This document shows positions 8,314 through 16,644 of a stretch of 32,033 nucleotides of DNA, in pieces. Origin of the DNA: JBJELF01 sp051879015 (GTDB lineage: Bacteria; Bacillota; Clostridia; Lachnospirales; Lachnospiraceae); NCBI GenBank assembly GCA_051879015.1, contig JBJELF010000014.1, forward strand, positions 1-32,033. Direction: 5' to 3'. The first letter of the stretch is position 1. Each line of letters opens with the position of its first letter. Below the pieces are notes generated by a model. The model did no database searches and was not told the origin of the DNA. It saw only the letters and a list, made by a program, of their open reading frames with translations. The translations under genes were made by a program, and so were the position numbers.

Positions 8314-9297
8314 TTACTCTCTATATTTTTTTAAGGTGCGGATATCTTTCCCGAGTACAAAAATTACTTCATAATAGCCCAAAATTCGCGAGGCGATTCG
8401 GTCCGAATATAAATCTCGAATTTCGTTTGGGTTCAGATTAGAAGAGATAATTGTGCTTTTCTTAAGGGTGAGCCGTTGATTAATACAATAAAACAGCTTG
8501 CTGATGGTGAAGGAATTAGAAACTTCCGTTCCTAAATCATCAATAATGAGTAGGTCACAGTCAGAAACATAATGTTCGAGAGCACTCTCGGCTTCATCAT
8601 CATGCTCAAAGGTCTCCTGAGCAAACAAGTCAAACAGATGACTGGCAGTCAGATAGATGACAGAGTGGCATTGCTCCATGACAGCGGCTGCGATACAGTT
8701 GGAGAGAAAGGTTTTTCCAGTGCCTGTCTTTCCGGTAAAAAAGATATTTTTTCCATTGTCTGGAAAGCGTACAGCATAGGTACGGCAAAAGTTTATCACA
8801 TTCTTCATATAATCATAGAGTGTCTGCCCTTCTTTTATAAAAATGTCATTGGAATAGTAGTCCATTTTCAATGTTGAAAAATTTTCTTTTTTGAGGATGG
8901 ATTGAATATTAGATTGACGATAGAGCAGGTTAATGGTTGCTTGTTTGAAACAGTGGCAGGGCTTTTGATTGATATATCCCGTATCTTGACAGTCCTTACA
9001 GTGGTATTTCATTTCCATATAGTCGATGGGATAATGATAGCGGCGCAAAAGGACTTCTTTTTCTTCGTGGAGCTGGGAGACTGTTTTTCGCAGTTGAATA
9101 AGAGCGTTGGTATCTCCCATAATTCGTTTTCGGGCCTGTTCAGCGGAGGAAGCAGCGATAGTCTCATCGATTTCTCGAATTCGGGGAATTTGAGCGTAGA
9201 TATGCTGACAGCGTTTGCGGCGGTCATGTTCATTCTGCAGCTGCTGTTGTTGATACTCGCGCATAATGGCATCATATTGGCTGTTGTTCAGTGACAT
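8314..9297 (-). CDS. DnaC/DnaI-type replicative helicase loader ATPase
   Basis: A cytoplasmic AAA+ ATPase that loads the replicative helicase at origins or restart forks. Order: N-terminal helical domain (1-95), a zinc-binding set C100/C103/C114/C116 (CKDCQDTGYINQKPCHCF), then the AAA+ core with Walker A GKTGTGKT (189-196), Walker B LLIIDD (249-254), a sensor-1 STIISSN (281-287) and a likely Arg finger near R300 (SDRIASRI). Its 327-aa length fits B. subtilis DnaI. An AAGGAG site precedes the ATG, 11 bases after the stop of the dnaD-like gene, so the two are co-transcribed and likely act together. Confidence 0.92.
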   Translation of the reverse strand: MSLNNSQYDAIMREYQQQQLQNEHDRRKRCQHIYAQIPRIREIDETIAASSAEQARKRIMGDTNALIQLRKTVSQLHEEKEVLLRRYHYPIDYMEMKYHCKDCQDTGYINQKPCHCFKQATINLLYRQSNIQSILKKENFSTLKMDYYSNDIFIKEGQTLYDYMKNVINFCRTYAVRFPDNGKNIFFTGKTGTGKTFLSNCIAAAVMEQCHSVIYLTASHLFDLFAQETFEHDDEAESALEHYVSDCDLLIIDDLGTEVSNSFTISKLFYCINQRLTLKKSTIISSNLNPNEIRDLYSDRIASRILGYYEVIFVLGKDIRTLKKYRE

Positions 9298-9308
9298 AAT
9301 GGCTCTCC

Positions 9309-10493
9309 TTAAGAATGATTTTCACTGTATTCCAAAAAATCTTTAAAATATTCGTTGTAGTCAGTGTCGCGCTGCTCGAAATTGAGAAAACGGTTGCTGG
9401 AAGTTGATTTTTGAGGATTTTTACTTCCGCTGTTTTTATTCGTTTTTGCCTGGTTGCTGCGGAATTGTTTGACGGAAGCTTTGGCCTGCTCTAATGTTGA
9501 GATGCCATTTTGATACCAATCAGTCAATTTCTCGTCTGCATACTCAAAGCTTGGGGTATGGATGGCGCGCAGAGTCTGCTCGCAGGCATATTGAATCACA
9601 TCTGCAGGGAAACGGTAAGTGCCGACCCATTTTTTGAGTAATTCACTCTCGCTGGTATTGAGACTGCGCTCTTTCAGTCCCATACCATTTGCCACAGCAC
9701 GGTAGGCTGGAAGATAATTTTTTGAGTATTGTTTGACTTCAGCCAGAGTTTTGAGTCCTTGTTCATGCCAGTTCAGAGCAACTTTCTCCATGTAGTGGAA
9801 GTTACCCTTGCCCAAATCAACACAGTATTCAATCAGGTATTCAATGATATCAGCGGAACGGTCGAATAAAATATACCAATAAGCCATGCGGTCGCAGTCA
9901 GATGGTTTCATAGTAGTGTTGAGATAGGACTGGGCAGCGCGAATCAGTACTTGAAAATCATCATCAGTGCTCAAATCATCCCAGGGGATATCCTTGTACG
10001 AAATTTCGGAAGTTGATTTGGCAGGTTTGGATTCTGGCAGAGCAGTTGTCCGATTATTTTTGGCAGTAGGCACAGCGTTTTCCTCCTTTGCTGGTGCCGA
10101 GACAGCCGTTTGCTGTGCGGCTGTCATTATTTTTGGAGGTTCTGATGTAGGGGCTGAAGGTGCAGGAGGCTGAATGACGATGTTGGTTTTAGTTACTGTT
10201 GGGAAGGCAAGAAAGTGAATACCTGTCACAATAAAATCATTGACTTCTACTTGAATCAGAGATTGTTTTTCCCAGTAGGAGAGCGCACGCATTACGTCAT
10301 TTTCTTCTATGTTGAGAAATTTTGCCATATATTTGAGGGAAAAACCAGCAGTGGGAGAGGTAATTTGGCGCAGTAAATAAAGGTAGACTTTGACATAATC
10401 TCCCGGGGCGGTTGGCATATATTGTTCAATAAAGGCGGCAGGCAAGAGCACTGCATCGGTGATTATGTGACTGCTCAGTTTAATTTCTTCCAT
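9309..10493 (-). CDS. DnaD-domain replication initiation protein
   Basis: It has an N-terminal winged-helix region (about 1-95) like DnaD/DnaB of Firmicutes, then a Pro/Ala-rich linker (about 105-165). Two tandem DDBH2 domains follow (about 182-258 and 262-340), each with the YxxxIxxxW-type motif: YMEKVALNW at 234-242 and YADEKLTDW at 318-326. These motifs bind single-stranded DNA in DnaD. A basic Asn/Ser/Lys tail follows (about 343-370). The role is helicase loading with the neighbouring DnaI-like ATPase. The double DDBH2 makes it more like DnaB of B. subtilis than a simple DnaD. A GGAG site lies 10 bases before the ATG. Confidence 0.9.
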   Translation of the reverse strand: MEEIKLSSHIITDAVLLPAAFIEQYMPTAPGDYVKVYLYLLRQITSPTAGFSLKYMAKFLNIEENDVMRALSYWEKQSLIQVEVNDFIVTGIHFLAFPTVTKTNIVIQPPAPSAPTSEPPKIMTAAQQTAVSAPAKEENAVPTAKNNRTTALPESKPAKSTSEISYKDIPWDDLSTDDDFQVLIRAAQSYLNTTMKPSDCDRMAYWYILFDRSADIIEYLIEYCVDLGKGNFHYMEKVALNWHEQGLKTLAEVKQYSKNYLPAYRAVANGMGLKERSLNTSESELLKKWVGTYRFPADVIQYACEQTLRAIHTPSFEYADEKLTDWYQNGISTLEQAKASVKQFRSNQAKTNKNSGSKNPQKSTSSNRFLNFEQRDTDYNEYFKDFLEYSENHS

Positions 10494-10557
10494 GGTGTAT
10501 AACTCCTGTCCTAGTATCCATTATGATGTTGGGCAAAATAGTCTGACCCAAATCTTG

Positions 10558-11931
10558 TTACAATAGTGCTTCTCCAACTTTATAAATATCTCCGGCTCCC
10601 ATTGTAAGAATTAAGTCACCGTCCACACAGTTTTGCAGCAGAAAGTTTTCAATTTCTTCGAAACTGTCGAAGGCGTATGCCAATACTCCCTTTTTCTGCA
10701 GTTCTTCTGCCAGCTGTTTGCTGGACACACCCAAGGTATCCGTCTCTCTGGCAGCATAGATGTTGGCTAAGATGACATGTTCGGCAGCACTAAGAGATTC
10801 TACAAATTCTTCGAAAAGTGCCTTGGTGCGGCTATAGGTATGCGGCTGGAAGACGCACCATAGATGTTTGTGTGGATAGGCGTTGGCTGCTTTTAAGGTG
10901 GCTGAGATTTCATCCGGGTGATGAGCATAGTCATCCACAATTGTAATATTACTCAGCTTTCCTTTTATTTGGAAACGACGGTTGGTTCCGGTGAAGGTCT
11001 GGAGACCAAGCTGAATGGCCGTGAATGGAATTTCCAGTTGAAGACATAGCGCGATGGCGGACAGTGCATTATAAATATTGTGCTCTCCGGGAACAGCTAG
11101 CTGAATATGTCCTAAATTGTCTCCATGGTTTATTACATCAAAGCCTGGGAATCCTACTTCATTATAAGTGATGTTAGCTGGATAATAGTCGGAATTGGAA
11201 TCCTTTCCGAAAGTAAGGACAGGACATGGCAATCCCTGTGTAATATATTCTAAATTTTCAATCTCTCCATTGACAATTAAAGCACCGCCAGCTGGAGTCT
11301 TTTCTGCAAAGAGGCGGAAGGAATGACGAATATCGTCCAAATCTTTAAAAAAGTCCAGATGATCTGCTTTGATATTTAAGATAATGGAGTGAGTAGGGCA
11401 GAAGGACAGAAAACTGTTTGTGTACTCACAGGCTTCTGCTAAAAAATATTCATTGTTTCCAACACGGATATTTCCTCCGATGGACGGCAGAATACCGCCG
11501 ACGGTGATAGTTGGATCAACCTTTGCTTCCATTAAAATATGAGCTAACATGGAAGTAGTTGTAGTTTTGCCGTGAGTGCCAGAAACATTGATAGCATAGT
11601 GGTAATTTTTCATCAGTTGTCCTAAAAGTTCAGCACGAGATAAGATATGCAGACCCTTGCTGCGGGCTGCCATCAATTCAGGATTATCTTCATGAACAGC
11701 AGCTGTGTAAACAACTACATCAATATTGTCACTGATATTAGAAGCACGCTGACCGAAATACAATTTAGCACCGTCTGCTTCGAGTTTTTTGGTGAGGTCA
11801 GATTCTTTGGCATCTGAGCCACTGACTGTAAAGCCTTCCTGCATCAAAATCTCTGCAAGTCCACTCATACTGATACCGCCAATTCCAATAAAATGCACAC
11901 AGCAAGGCTGTGAAAAATTAATTTGATACAT
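10558..11931 (-). CDS. murC: UDP-N-acetylmuramate--L-alanine ligase
   Basis: It adds L-alanine to UDP-MurNAc, the first amino acid of the peptidoglycan stem peptide, in the cytoplasm. The N-terminal Rossmann part reads HFIGIGGISMSGLAEIL. The ATP-binding loop SGTHGKTTTTSML, the KADHLDFF segment and the DDYAHHPDEI motif of Mur ligases follow. Length (457 aa) is typical. I start at ATG 11931 because a perfect AGGAGG sits 6 bases before it. The longer ATG at 11946 would place that site inside the gene. It overlaps the end of the DUF951 gene by 14 bases, suggesting translational coupling. Confidence 0.96.
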   Translation of the reverse strand: MYQINFSQPCCVHFIGIGGISMSGLAEILMQEGFTVSGSDAKESDLTKKLEADGAKLYFGQRASNISDNIDVVVYTAAVHEDNPELMAARSKGLHILSRAELLGQLMKNYHYAINVSGTHGKTTTTSMLAHILMEAKVDPTITVGGILPSIGGNIRVGNNEYFLAEACEYTNSFLSFCPTHSIILNIKADHLDFFKDLDDIRHSFRLFAEKTPAGGALIVNGEIENLEYITQGLPCPVLTFGKDSNSDYYPANITYNEVGFPGFDVINHGDNLGHIQLAVPGEHNIYNALSAIALCLQLEIPFTAIQLGLQTFTGTNRRFQIKGKLSNITIVDDYAHHPDEISATLKAANAYPHKHLWCVFQPHTYSRTKALFEEFVESLSAAEHVILANIYAARETDTLGVSSKQLAEELQKKGVLAYAFDSFEEIENFLLQNCVDGDLILTMGAGDIYKVGEALL

Positions 11932-12145
11932 GTGAATCCTCCTCATATTTCATCAATTCTGTTGGTGTTGCCTTTCTAATATTGCGGCAGCTTTTTTCTA
12001 CTTGTCGCCTCGGAAGCATGACAAGATGTCCACAGCCCATACATTTTAAGCGAAAATCCATACCTACGCGGAGGACCTGCCATTCACTGCTGCCACATGG
12101 ATGAGGCTTTTTCATTTTTATGATATCTCCAATTTGAAATTCCAT
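11918..12145 (-). CDS. DUF951 family small protein (YyzM-like)
   Basis: A 75-aa cytoplasmic protein matching the DUF951 pattern: a start like MEFQIGDIIKMKKPHPCGS, then WQVLRVGMDFRLKCMGCGH. Two or three Cys (HPCG, CMGC) may bind metal. The last about 20 residues are variable. Function is unknown. Members are widespread in Firmicutes, often near replication or translation genes. AAAGGAT lies just before the ATG. It is the first gene of the unit with murC. The element at 12173-12521 ends 27 bases upstream, so the unit's original promoter has probably been displaced or replaced. Confidence 0.9.
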   Translation of the reverse strand: MEFQIGDIIKMKKPHPCGSSEWQVLRVGMDFRLKCMGCGHLVMLPRRQVEKSCRNIRKATPTELMKYEEDSHVSN

Positions 12146-12172
12146 TTGCTATCCTTTCTATGATTTATAAAA

Positions 12173-12521
12173 TTGACAGCCGTAAAACCACATACCTTTA
12201 GGTATGTGGATACACGGCATTTGGTTAATAATCCCACTTAAGGGATAATACACTACCAAATGGTAGGTGATGCGTACTTTGTTGTACTGTTACCATACAA
12301 CTGTTCCGACCTCAACTTGACAATGATAGAAAGGCTTGTTAAATGTATATCACAGGGCTTTGCTTACTCTGACCCAACTTAAACATACACGACAGAGCAA
12401 CGGTCTGTTGCGTCAACCGAGGGTGTCATAACCTAACTATCGTAGTATCCATTTCTGAATACTTAGTCTGGTGAACCATTTAACAGAAGCCACAGATCTT
12501 TATGGTCTGTGGTAGTTCACA
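12173..12521 (-). mobile_element. Putative non-autonomous IS200/IS605-type element (MITE-like), no ORF
   Basis: This stretch contains no gene but is full of hairpins. Read on the minus strand it is flanked by TTAC (12525-12522) and begins TGTGAACTA. Nine bases in is a hairpin (CCACAGA 12490-12496 with TCTGTGG 12506-12512). It ends in a strong hairpin (CCACATACCT/AGGTATGTGG, 12188-12209, clasped by GCCGT/ACGGC) followed by TGTCAA. The TTAC flank and TCAA end match cleavage sites known for IS608. Inside, CATTTGGT/ACCAAATG (12218-12262) encloses ATCCC/GGGAT, and GCAAC/GTTGC pairs near 12398-12412. I infer a deletion derivative moved by a transposase elsewhere. A structured RNA gene is the alternative. 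Confidence 0.55.
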
Positions 12522-12636
12522 GTAAACGAACTAGACTTACTTATTATAGTACGGAAAAGAAAGAAATGCAAGAAAACCTTGATTGATTCCGCGGTAAACG
12601 CAAGCTTTTTGAAAAAATGATTTTAAAAATAAATGC

Positions 12637-12665
12637 TTGACAAGAAAGTTTATTTGAAGTATAAT
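12637..12665 (+). promoter_or_regulatory. Consensus sigma-A promoter of the hemolysin III-type gene
   Basis: TTGACA (12637-12642), exactly 17 bases, TATAAT (12660-12665): both hexamers are perfect. It lies about 55 bases before the ATG. The 12526-12636 stretch shows nothing else. Confidence 0.9.
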
Positions 12666-12720
12666 AAAACCCAAGATGTGGTTTTCAAAACTAGATGATA
12701 GAATATGGAGGTAACGAAAT

Positions 12721-13431
12721 ATGAAAATGACAACATGTATTATGCAGCCTACGGTGAGAATCCAGCCTGAGACCAATTTTTCTTTTCGGCTGAAAGATCC
12801 AGCCAGTGCATTGACTCATTTTATTGGTTTGTTGGCAGCAATTCTGGGTACGCCAATTTTGTTGATTCAGGCATCGGTTCATGGAGCGGATTTGCAGACC
12901 ATGATTACATTAAGTGTTTTTATGATTAGTATGATTTTATTATATGGAGCCAGCACGATGTACCATTCGTTGAATGTATCAGAAAAAGTGAATGCTCGCT
13001 TAAGAAAAGTAGACCATATGATGATATTTGTTTTAATTGCGGGCACTTACACACCAGTTTGTATGACTGCTCTTAGAGATGCGGGAGGACCAAAGCTGTT
13101 GGCTTTGGTGTGGGGAATTGCAGTTGTTGGTATGACGATTACAGCATTATGGCTTAAATGTCCGAAGTGGATTTCTTCTATTATTTATATCAGCATGGGC
13201 TGGGTATGTATTTTGGCTTTCCCTGCTATTTATGCTAATTTTAATGCGGTAGGATTCTGTTGGTTGTTAGCGGGAGGAATTATCTATACAATAGGTGGTA
13301 TTTTGTATGCATGCAAGGTGAAAGCTTTGGAGGGACGTTGGTTTGGCATTCATGAAGTCTTTCATGTCTTTGTTATGTTGGGCAGCTTCTGCCACTTTAT
13401 GGTAATGTTTCAATATATTGCTGTTATATAA
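12721..13431 (+). CDS. Hemolysin III family (PAQR-like) membrane protein
   Basis: A 236-aa seven-helix membrane protein of the HlyIII/YqfA/PAQR superfamily. The presumed metal-binding residues are all there: STMYHSL after helix 2 (SxxxH), KVDH before helix 3, and HEVFHVFVMLGSFCH at the C-terminal helix (HxxxH). Bacterial members have been called hemolysins, but their role is more likely lipid or membrane homeostasis, possibly as zinc-dependent hydrolases. GGAGG stands 9 bases before the ATG. It is expressed alone from a consensus promoter and ended by a terminator. Confidence 0.93.
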   Translation: MKMTTCIMQPTVRIQPETNFSFRLKDPASALTHFIGLLAAILGTPILLIQASVHGADLQTMITLSVFMISMILLYGASTMYHSLNVSEKVNARLRKVDHMMIFVLIAGTYTPVCMTALRDAGGPKLLALVWGIAVVGMTITALWLKCPKWISSIIYISMGWVCILAFPAIYANFNAVGFCWLLAGGIIYTIGGILYACKVKALEGRWFGIHEVFHVFVMLGSFCHFMVMFQYIAVI

Positions 13432-13455
13432 TTGCTGAGAAATGGAATTTTATGG

Positions 13456-13505
13456 CAACGATACAGTCAAAAATAAAAAGTGTTTGGCTGTATCGTTGTT
13501 TTTAT
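13456..13505 (+). terminator. Rho-independent terminator
   Basis: CAACGATACAG (13456-13466) pairs perfectly with CTGTATCGTTG (13488-13498), with further pairing of TCAAA/TTTGG inward, then TTTTTATG. It ends the hemolysin III-type gene. Confidence 0.9.
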
Positions 13506-13589
13506 GTAAAAAAAAAGAGTTATTTGTAAAAATATACGGCAGTATGTTGAAAATATTAAATAAAATCAAGAAAAAGTTTGTCAAAAATA

Positions 13590-13618
13590 TTAACATTTCC
13601 TTAGAAGTGTGGTATAAT
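13590..13618 (+). promoter_or_regulatory. Sigma-A promoter of glgC-glgD
   Basis: TTAACA (13590-13595), 17-base spacer, TATAAT (13613-13618), about 33 bases before the glgC start, giving a short leader with no room for a riboswitch. Confidence 0.85.
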
Positions 13619-13650
13619 ACAGTCACTGACTTACAGTAAGGGGTGAAAAC

Positions 13651-14925
13651 GTGATTAAAAAAGAAATGATAGCTATGTTATTAGCAGGTGGACAAGGTAG
13701 CCGCCTGGGCGTATTAACAGCAAAAGTTGCAAAACCAGCAGTGTCCTTTGGCGGAAAATATCGTATCATAGATTTTCCATTGAGTAACTGCATCAACTCC
13801 GGCATCGACACTGTTGGTGTCATGACTCAGTATCAGCCACTTCGATTAAATTCACACATTGGTATTGGTGTACCGTGGGATTTGGACCGTAATCGCGGAG
13901 GAGTAACCATTCTCTCTCCATATGAAAAAAGTCAGAACAGCGATTGGTTTACAGGTACCGCAAATGCGATTTACCAGAATATTAATTATATCGATGGCTT
14001 TAATCCAGATTATGTATTAATTCTTGGTGGTGACCATATCTACAAGATGGATTATGAGGTAATGTTGGATTACCATAAATCCAATAAAGCAGATGTCACT
14101 ATGGCAGCTATGCCAGTTCCAATGGAGGAGGCAAGTCGTTTTGGCGTGCTGATTACCGATGAGACTGGTCGTATCACTGACTTTCAGGAAAAACCCAAGG
14201 TACCAAAGAGCAATTTGGCATCCATGGGTATCTATATTTTTACATGGTCTGTTTTAAGAGAGGCACTTCTCACAAATGCTTCTATACCAAACTTAGACTT
14301 TGGTATGCATGTCATTCCATATTGCCATAAGAGAGGTGACAGAGTATTCTGCTACGAGTTCAATGGCTATTGGAAGGATGTAGGTACATTAGGTTCTTAT
14401 TGGGAATCCAATATGGAATTAATTGATATTGTTCCAGTATTTAATCTGTATGAGGATTACTGGAAGATTTACACTAAGAACGATGCTATGCCTCCACAGT
14501 ATATTGATGCAAATGCTGTTGTTGAGCGTTGTATTGTAGGTGAGGGTACTGATATTTATGGTCAGGTTTACAATTCAGTCATTGGCTCGGGCGTTGTGAT
14601 TGAGGAAGGTGCTGTTGTTAGAGATTCCATCATTATGTCCAATACCGTAGTTAAGGCAAATGCAAAGATTACCAAGGCAATTATTGCTGAGGATGTTGTT
14701 ATCGGTGCAGGTGCGGAGCTAGGTGTTGGCGAGTATGCGGAGAGCAAGTACAATAAGAAGGTATATGCTTTCGACCTTGTTACCATTGGCGAGGATTCCG
14801 TGATTCCAGATGGAGTAAAGATTGGAAAGAATACCGCAATTTCTGGTGTTACTACTGCTGAAGATTATCCAGATGGTTTGTTAGAGAGCGGTGGATATAT
14901 TATAAAGGCAGGTGAAGAAGTATGA
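13651..14925 (+). CDS. glgC: Glucose-1-phosphate adenylyltransferase (ADP-glucose pyrophosphorylase), catalytic subunit
   Basis: It makes ADP-glucose from glucose-1-phosphate and ATP, the committed step of bacterial glycogen synthesis. The nucleotidyltransferase core is intact: LAGGQGSRLGVLT, then KPAVSFGGKYRIIDF, then LILGGDHIYKMDY and the sugar-binding FQEKP. A left-handed beta-helix follows from about residue 290 (hexapeptide repeats such as VIGSGVVIEEGAVVRDSIIM). At 424 aa it is full length. The start is a GTG at 13651 with AAGGGGTGA just before it; no better ATG exists. The stop overlaps the glgD start (ATGA), so the subunits are translationally coupled. Confidence 0.96.
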   Translation: MIKKEMIAMLLAGGQGSRLGVLTAKVAKPAVSFGGKYRIIDFPLSNCINSGIDTVGVMTQYQPLRLNSHIGIGVPWDLDRNRGGVTILSPYEKSQNSDWFTGTANAIYQNINYIDGFNPDYVLILGGDHIYKMDYEVMLDYHKSNKADVTMAAMPVPMEEASRFGVLITDETGRITDFQEKPKVPKSNLASMGIYIFTWSVLREALLTNASIPNLDFGMHVIPYCHKRGDRVFCYEFNGYWKDVGTLGSYWESNMELIDIVPVFNLYEDYWKIYTKNDAMPPQYIDANAVVERCIVGEGTDIYGQVYNSVIGSGVVIEEGAVVRDSIIMSNTVVKANAKITKAIIAEDVVIGAGAELGVGEYAESKYNKKVYAFDLVTIGEDSVIPDGVKIGKNTAISGVTTAEDYPDGLLESGGYIIKAGEEV

Positions 14926-16049
14926 TGAAAGCAGTTGGAATTATTTTAGCTGGCGGCGGCAGTAAGAGAATGAAGGAACTTGCTTTAAAGAGAGCAGTAT
15001 CTGCTATGCCAATCGCTGGAACCTATCGAGCAATTGACTTTGCTCTCAGCAATATGTCAAACTCTCAGATTCAGAAGGTTGCAGTACTTACTCAGTATAA
15101 TACCACTTCTTTAAATGAACATTTGAGTTCTTCTAAGTGGTGGGACTTCGGCAGAAAGCAGGGAGGATTGTATGTATTTACTCCAAATATCACTGCTTTC
15201 AATCAGAGCTGGTATCGTGGTACCGCAGATTCTCTGTATCAGAATATTCATTTCTTGAAGGAGAGTCATGAGCCTTATGTTGTTATCGCATCTGGTGATG
15301 GTATTTACAAGTTGGATTACAACAAGGTATTGGAATATCATATCGATAAGCGTGCAGATATTACGGTTGTATGCAAGGACTTGCCAGAAGAGAAGAATTT
15401 AACTCGTTTTGGTCTGATTCAGACAGATGAAGATGGTCGTATTGTAAAATTTGATGAAAAGCCATTGGTGGCAACTTCTAGTCTTGTTTCCTGCGGCATT
15501 TATGTTGTCAGAAGACGTTTGTTGATTGAGTTGTTGGAGAAGGCTGCTTCTGAGGATAGATATGACTTTGTAAGTGATATCATTGTTCGTTATCTTGCTG
15601 TAAAGAAGGTTTATGCATATCGCTTGGAGTCTTATTGGAAAAATATCGCTTCTGTAGATTCTTACGTTGAGGCGAATATGGATTTCTTAAAGAGAGATGT
15701 AAGAAATTATTTCTTCAAGGAAGGCGCAGGTATTTATACAAAGATCGATGATTTGCCACCTGCAAAATATAATCCAGGCGCAGTTGTTAAAAACAGCTTG
15801 ATTTCGAGTGGATGTATTGTAAACGGTGATATTGAGAATAGTGTTGTATTTAAGGACGCATATATTGGAAATAACTGTGTTATCAAGAATTCTATCATCC
15901 TGAATGACGTTTATATTGCAGATAATGTTACAATTGAAAATTGTATCGTTGAGAGTCACGGAACAATTCGTGCAAATAGTACTTATAAGGGTGAAAATGG
16001 AGAGATGAAGATCGTTCTGGCGCAGAATGAGCGTTTTGTCATGAGATAA
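14922..16049 (+). CDS. glgD: GlgD, regulatory/non-catalytic ADP-glucose pyrophosphorylase subunit
   Basis: A GlgC paralogue that forms a heteromeric enzyme with GlgC in Firmicutes and raises its activity. It keeps the fold (LAGGGSKRMKELALKRAVSA, YRAIDFALSN, SGDGIYKLDY, FDEKPLV and a beta-helix tail). The catalytic GGDHIY is changed to SGDGIY, and the N-terminal GGQGSRL loop to GGGSKRM, as expected for a subunit with weak or no catalysis. It is 375 aa. ATG ATG at 14922/14925 gives two possible starts. No other glycogen genes (glgA, glgB, glgP) are in the window. Confidence 0.94.
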   Translation: MMKAVGIILAGGGSKRMKELALKRAVSAMPIAGTYRAIDFALSNMSNSQIQKVAVLTQYNTTSLNEHLSSSKWWDFGRKQGGLYVFTPNITAFNQSWYRGTADSLYQNIHFLKESHEPYVVIASGDGIYKLDYNKVLEYHIDKRADITVVCKDLPEEKNLTRFGLIQTDEDGRIVKFDEKPLVATSSLVSCGIYVVRRRLLIELLEKAASEDRYDFVSDIIVRYLAVKKVYAYRLESYWKNIASVDSYVEANMDFLKRDVRNYFFKEGAGIYTKIDDLPPAKYNPGAVVKNSLISSGCIVNGDIENSVVFKDAYIGNNCVIKNSIILNDVYIADNVTIENCIVESHGTIRANSTYKGENGEMKIVLAQNERFVMR

Positions 16050-16086
16050 TCCTTGCATTATTATAATTAAATACTATTTTATTCGG

Positions 16087-16132
16087 AAGTGCAGATAGGA
16101 TAAAGCGTAGCAATTCTTCTGCACTTTTGAAG
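16087..16132 (+). terminator. Likely terminator after glgD
   Basis: AAGTGCAGA (16087-16095) pairs perfectly with TCTGCACTT (16118-16126), with a 22-base loop that can pair further, then TTTGAAGTCTT. The loop is long and the T-run poor, so read-through into spoVG is possible. Confidence 0.5.
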
Positions 16133-16178
16133 TCTTATAAATAACAGAAAGATTATTAGGGGGAGCTGTCATAAAATT

Positions 16179-16448
16179 ATGGAAATTACAGATGTTAGGG
16201 TGAGGAAAGTTACCAAGGAAGGAAAAATGAGAGCCATTGTCTCCATCACATTGGATAATGAATTTGTTGTACATGACATTAAGGTAATTGAAGGGGAGAA
16301 GGGCGTGTTTATCGCTATGCCGAGCAGAAAGGCGTCTGACGGGGAATATCGCGATATTGCGCATCCAATCAATTCCGATACCAGAGGGCAGATGCAAAAA
16401 GTGATTTTGGAAAAATACGAAGCTGCTCTGTTGGAAGATCAGGAATAA
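16179..16448 (+). CDS. spoVG: SpoVG, septation/RNA- and DNA-binding regulator
   Basis: An 89-aa protein with the classical start MEITDVRVRKV, then AIVSITLDNEFVVHDIKVIEG and the highly conserved GVFIAMPSRK...YRDIAHPIN. In Bacillus it affects asymmetric septation. In Listeria and Staphylococcus it binds RNA or DNA and acts as a global regulator. It is found in non-sporulating species too, so it is not proof of sporulation. A GGGGGAG site lies about 12 bases before the ATG. I could not find a convincing sigma-H promoter upstream. It appears to be monocistronic. Confidence 0.96.
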   Translation: MEITDVRVRKVTKEGKMRAIVSITLDNEFVVHDIKVIEGEKGVFIAMPSRKASDGEYRDIAHPINSDTRGQMQKVILEKYEAALLEDQE

Positions 16449-16465
16449 TTATCAAAAGTGAGAAG

Positions 16466-16500
16466 GCTGTCAGACCGAGGGGGATGACAGCTTTTTGTTT
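16466..16500 (+). terminator. Rho-independent terminator after spoVG
   Basis: GCTGTCA (16466-16472) pairs with TGACAGC (16485-16491), followed by TTTTTGTTTG. It starts 17 bases after the spoVG stop. Confidence 0.75.
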
Positions 16501-16518
16501 GTGCGCCTAGCGGCGCAC
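16501..16518. other. GC-rich inverted repeat
   Basis: GTGCGCC-TAGC-GGCGCAC is a perfect 7-bp stem with a 4-base loop, directly behind the spoVG terminator. There is no T-run on either side. It could be a second transcription stop, a processing site or a protein-binding palindrome. The rest of 16519-16640 shows nothing I can name. Confidence 0.6.
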
Positions 16519-16644
16519 GTTTCTAAGCAGTACAAGTTATGTGTATCGATAATGAAGAAGCATGTAGCTGATTTGCTGATAGGAAATCATATGTTGGGGT
16601 AAAATGGATAGTCGCTGAGGCAGTATAATGGAGAGGAGAGACCA

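Noticed and set aside
8902..9294. 130-codon plus-strand ORF opposite the dnaI-like gene
   Set aside because: It lies wholly antisense to a gene with intact Walker and zinc motifs and has no ribosome binding site; it is a frame shadow.
12173..12521. HEARO/omega RNA, group I or group II intron
   Set aside because: Many stems are present, but I could not match the domain V hairpin of group II introns or the P7 core of group I introns, and I cannot recall a HEARO consensus well enough to claim it. The TTAC/TCAA ends fit an IS200/IS605 derivative better.
12537..12776. 79-codon minus-strand ORF upstream of the hemolysin III-type gene
   Set aside because: It is antisense to a consensus promoter and the gene's start, with no ribosome binding site or family features.
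13442..13639. 65-codon ORF between the hemolysin III-type gene and glgC
   Set aside because: It runs over a clear terminator and the glgC promoter and has a Lys/Asn-rich composition typical of AT-rich spacer sequence.
16081..16178. Sigma-H promoter for spoVG
   Set aside because: AGGATAA occurs at about 16098, but no GAAT-type -10 lies at the right distance, and the sequence is inside the probable glgD terminator loop.
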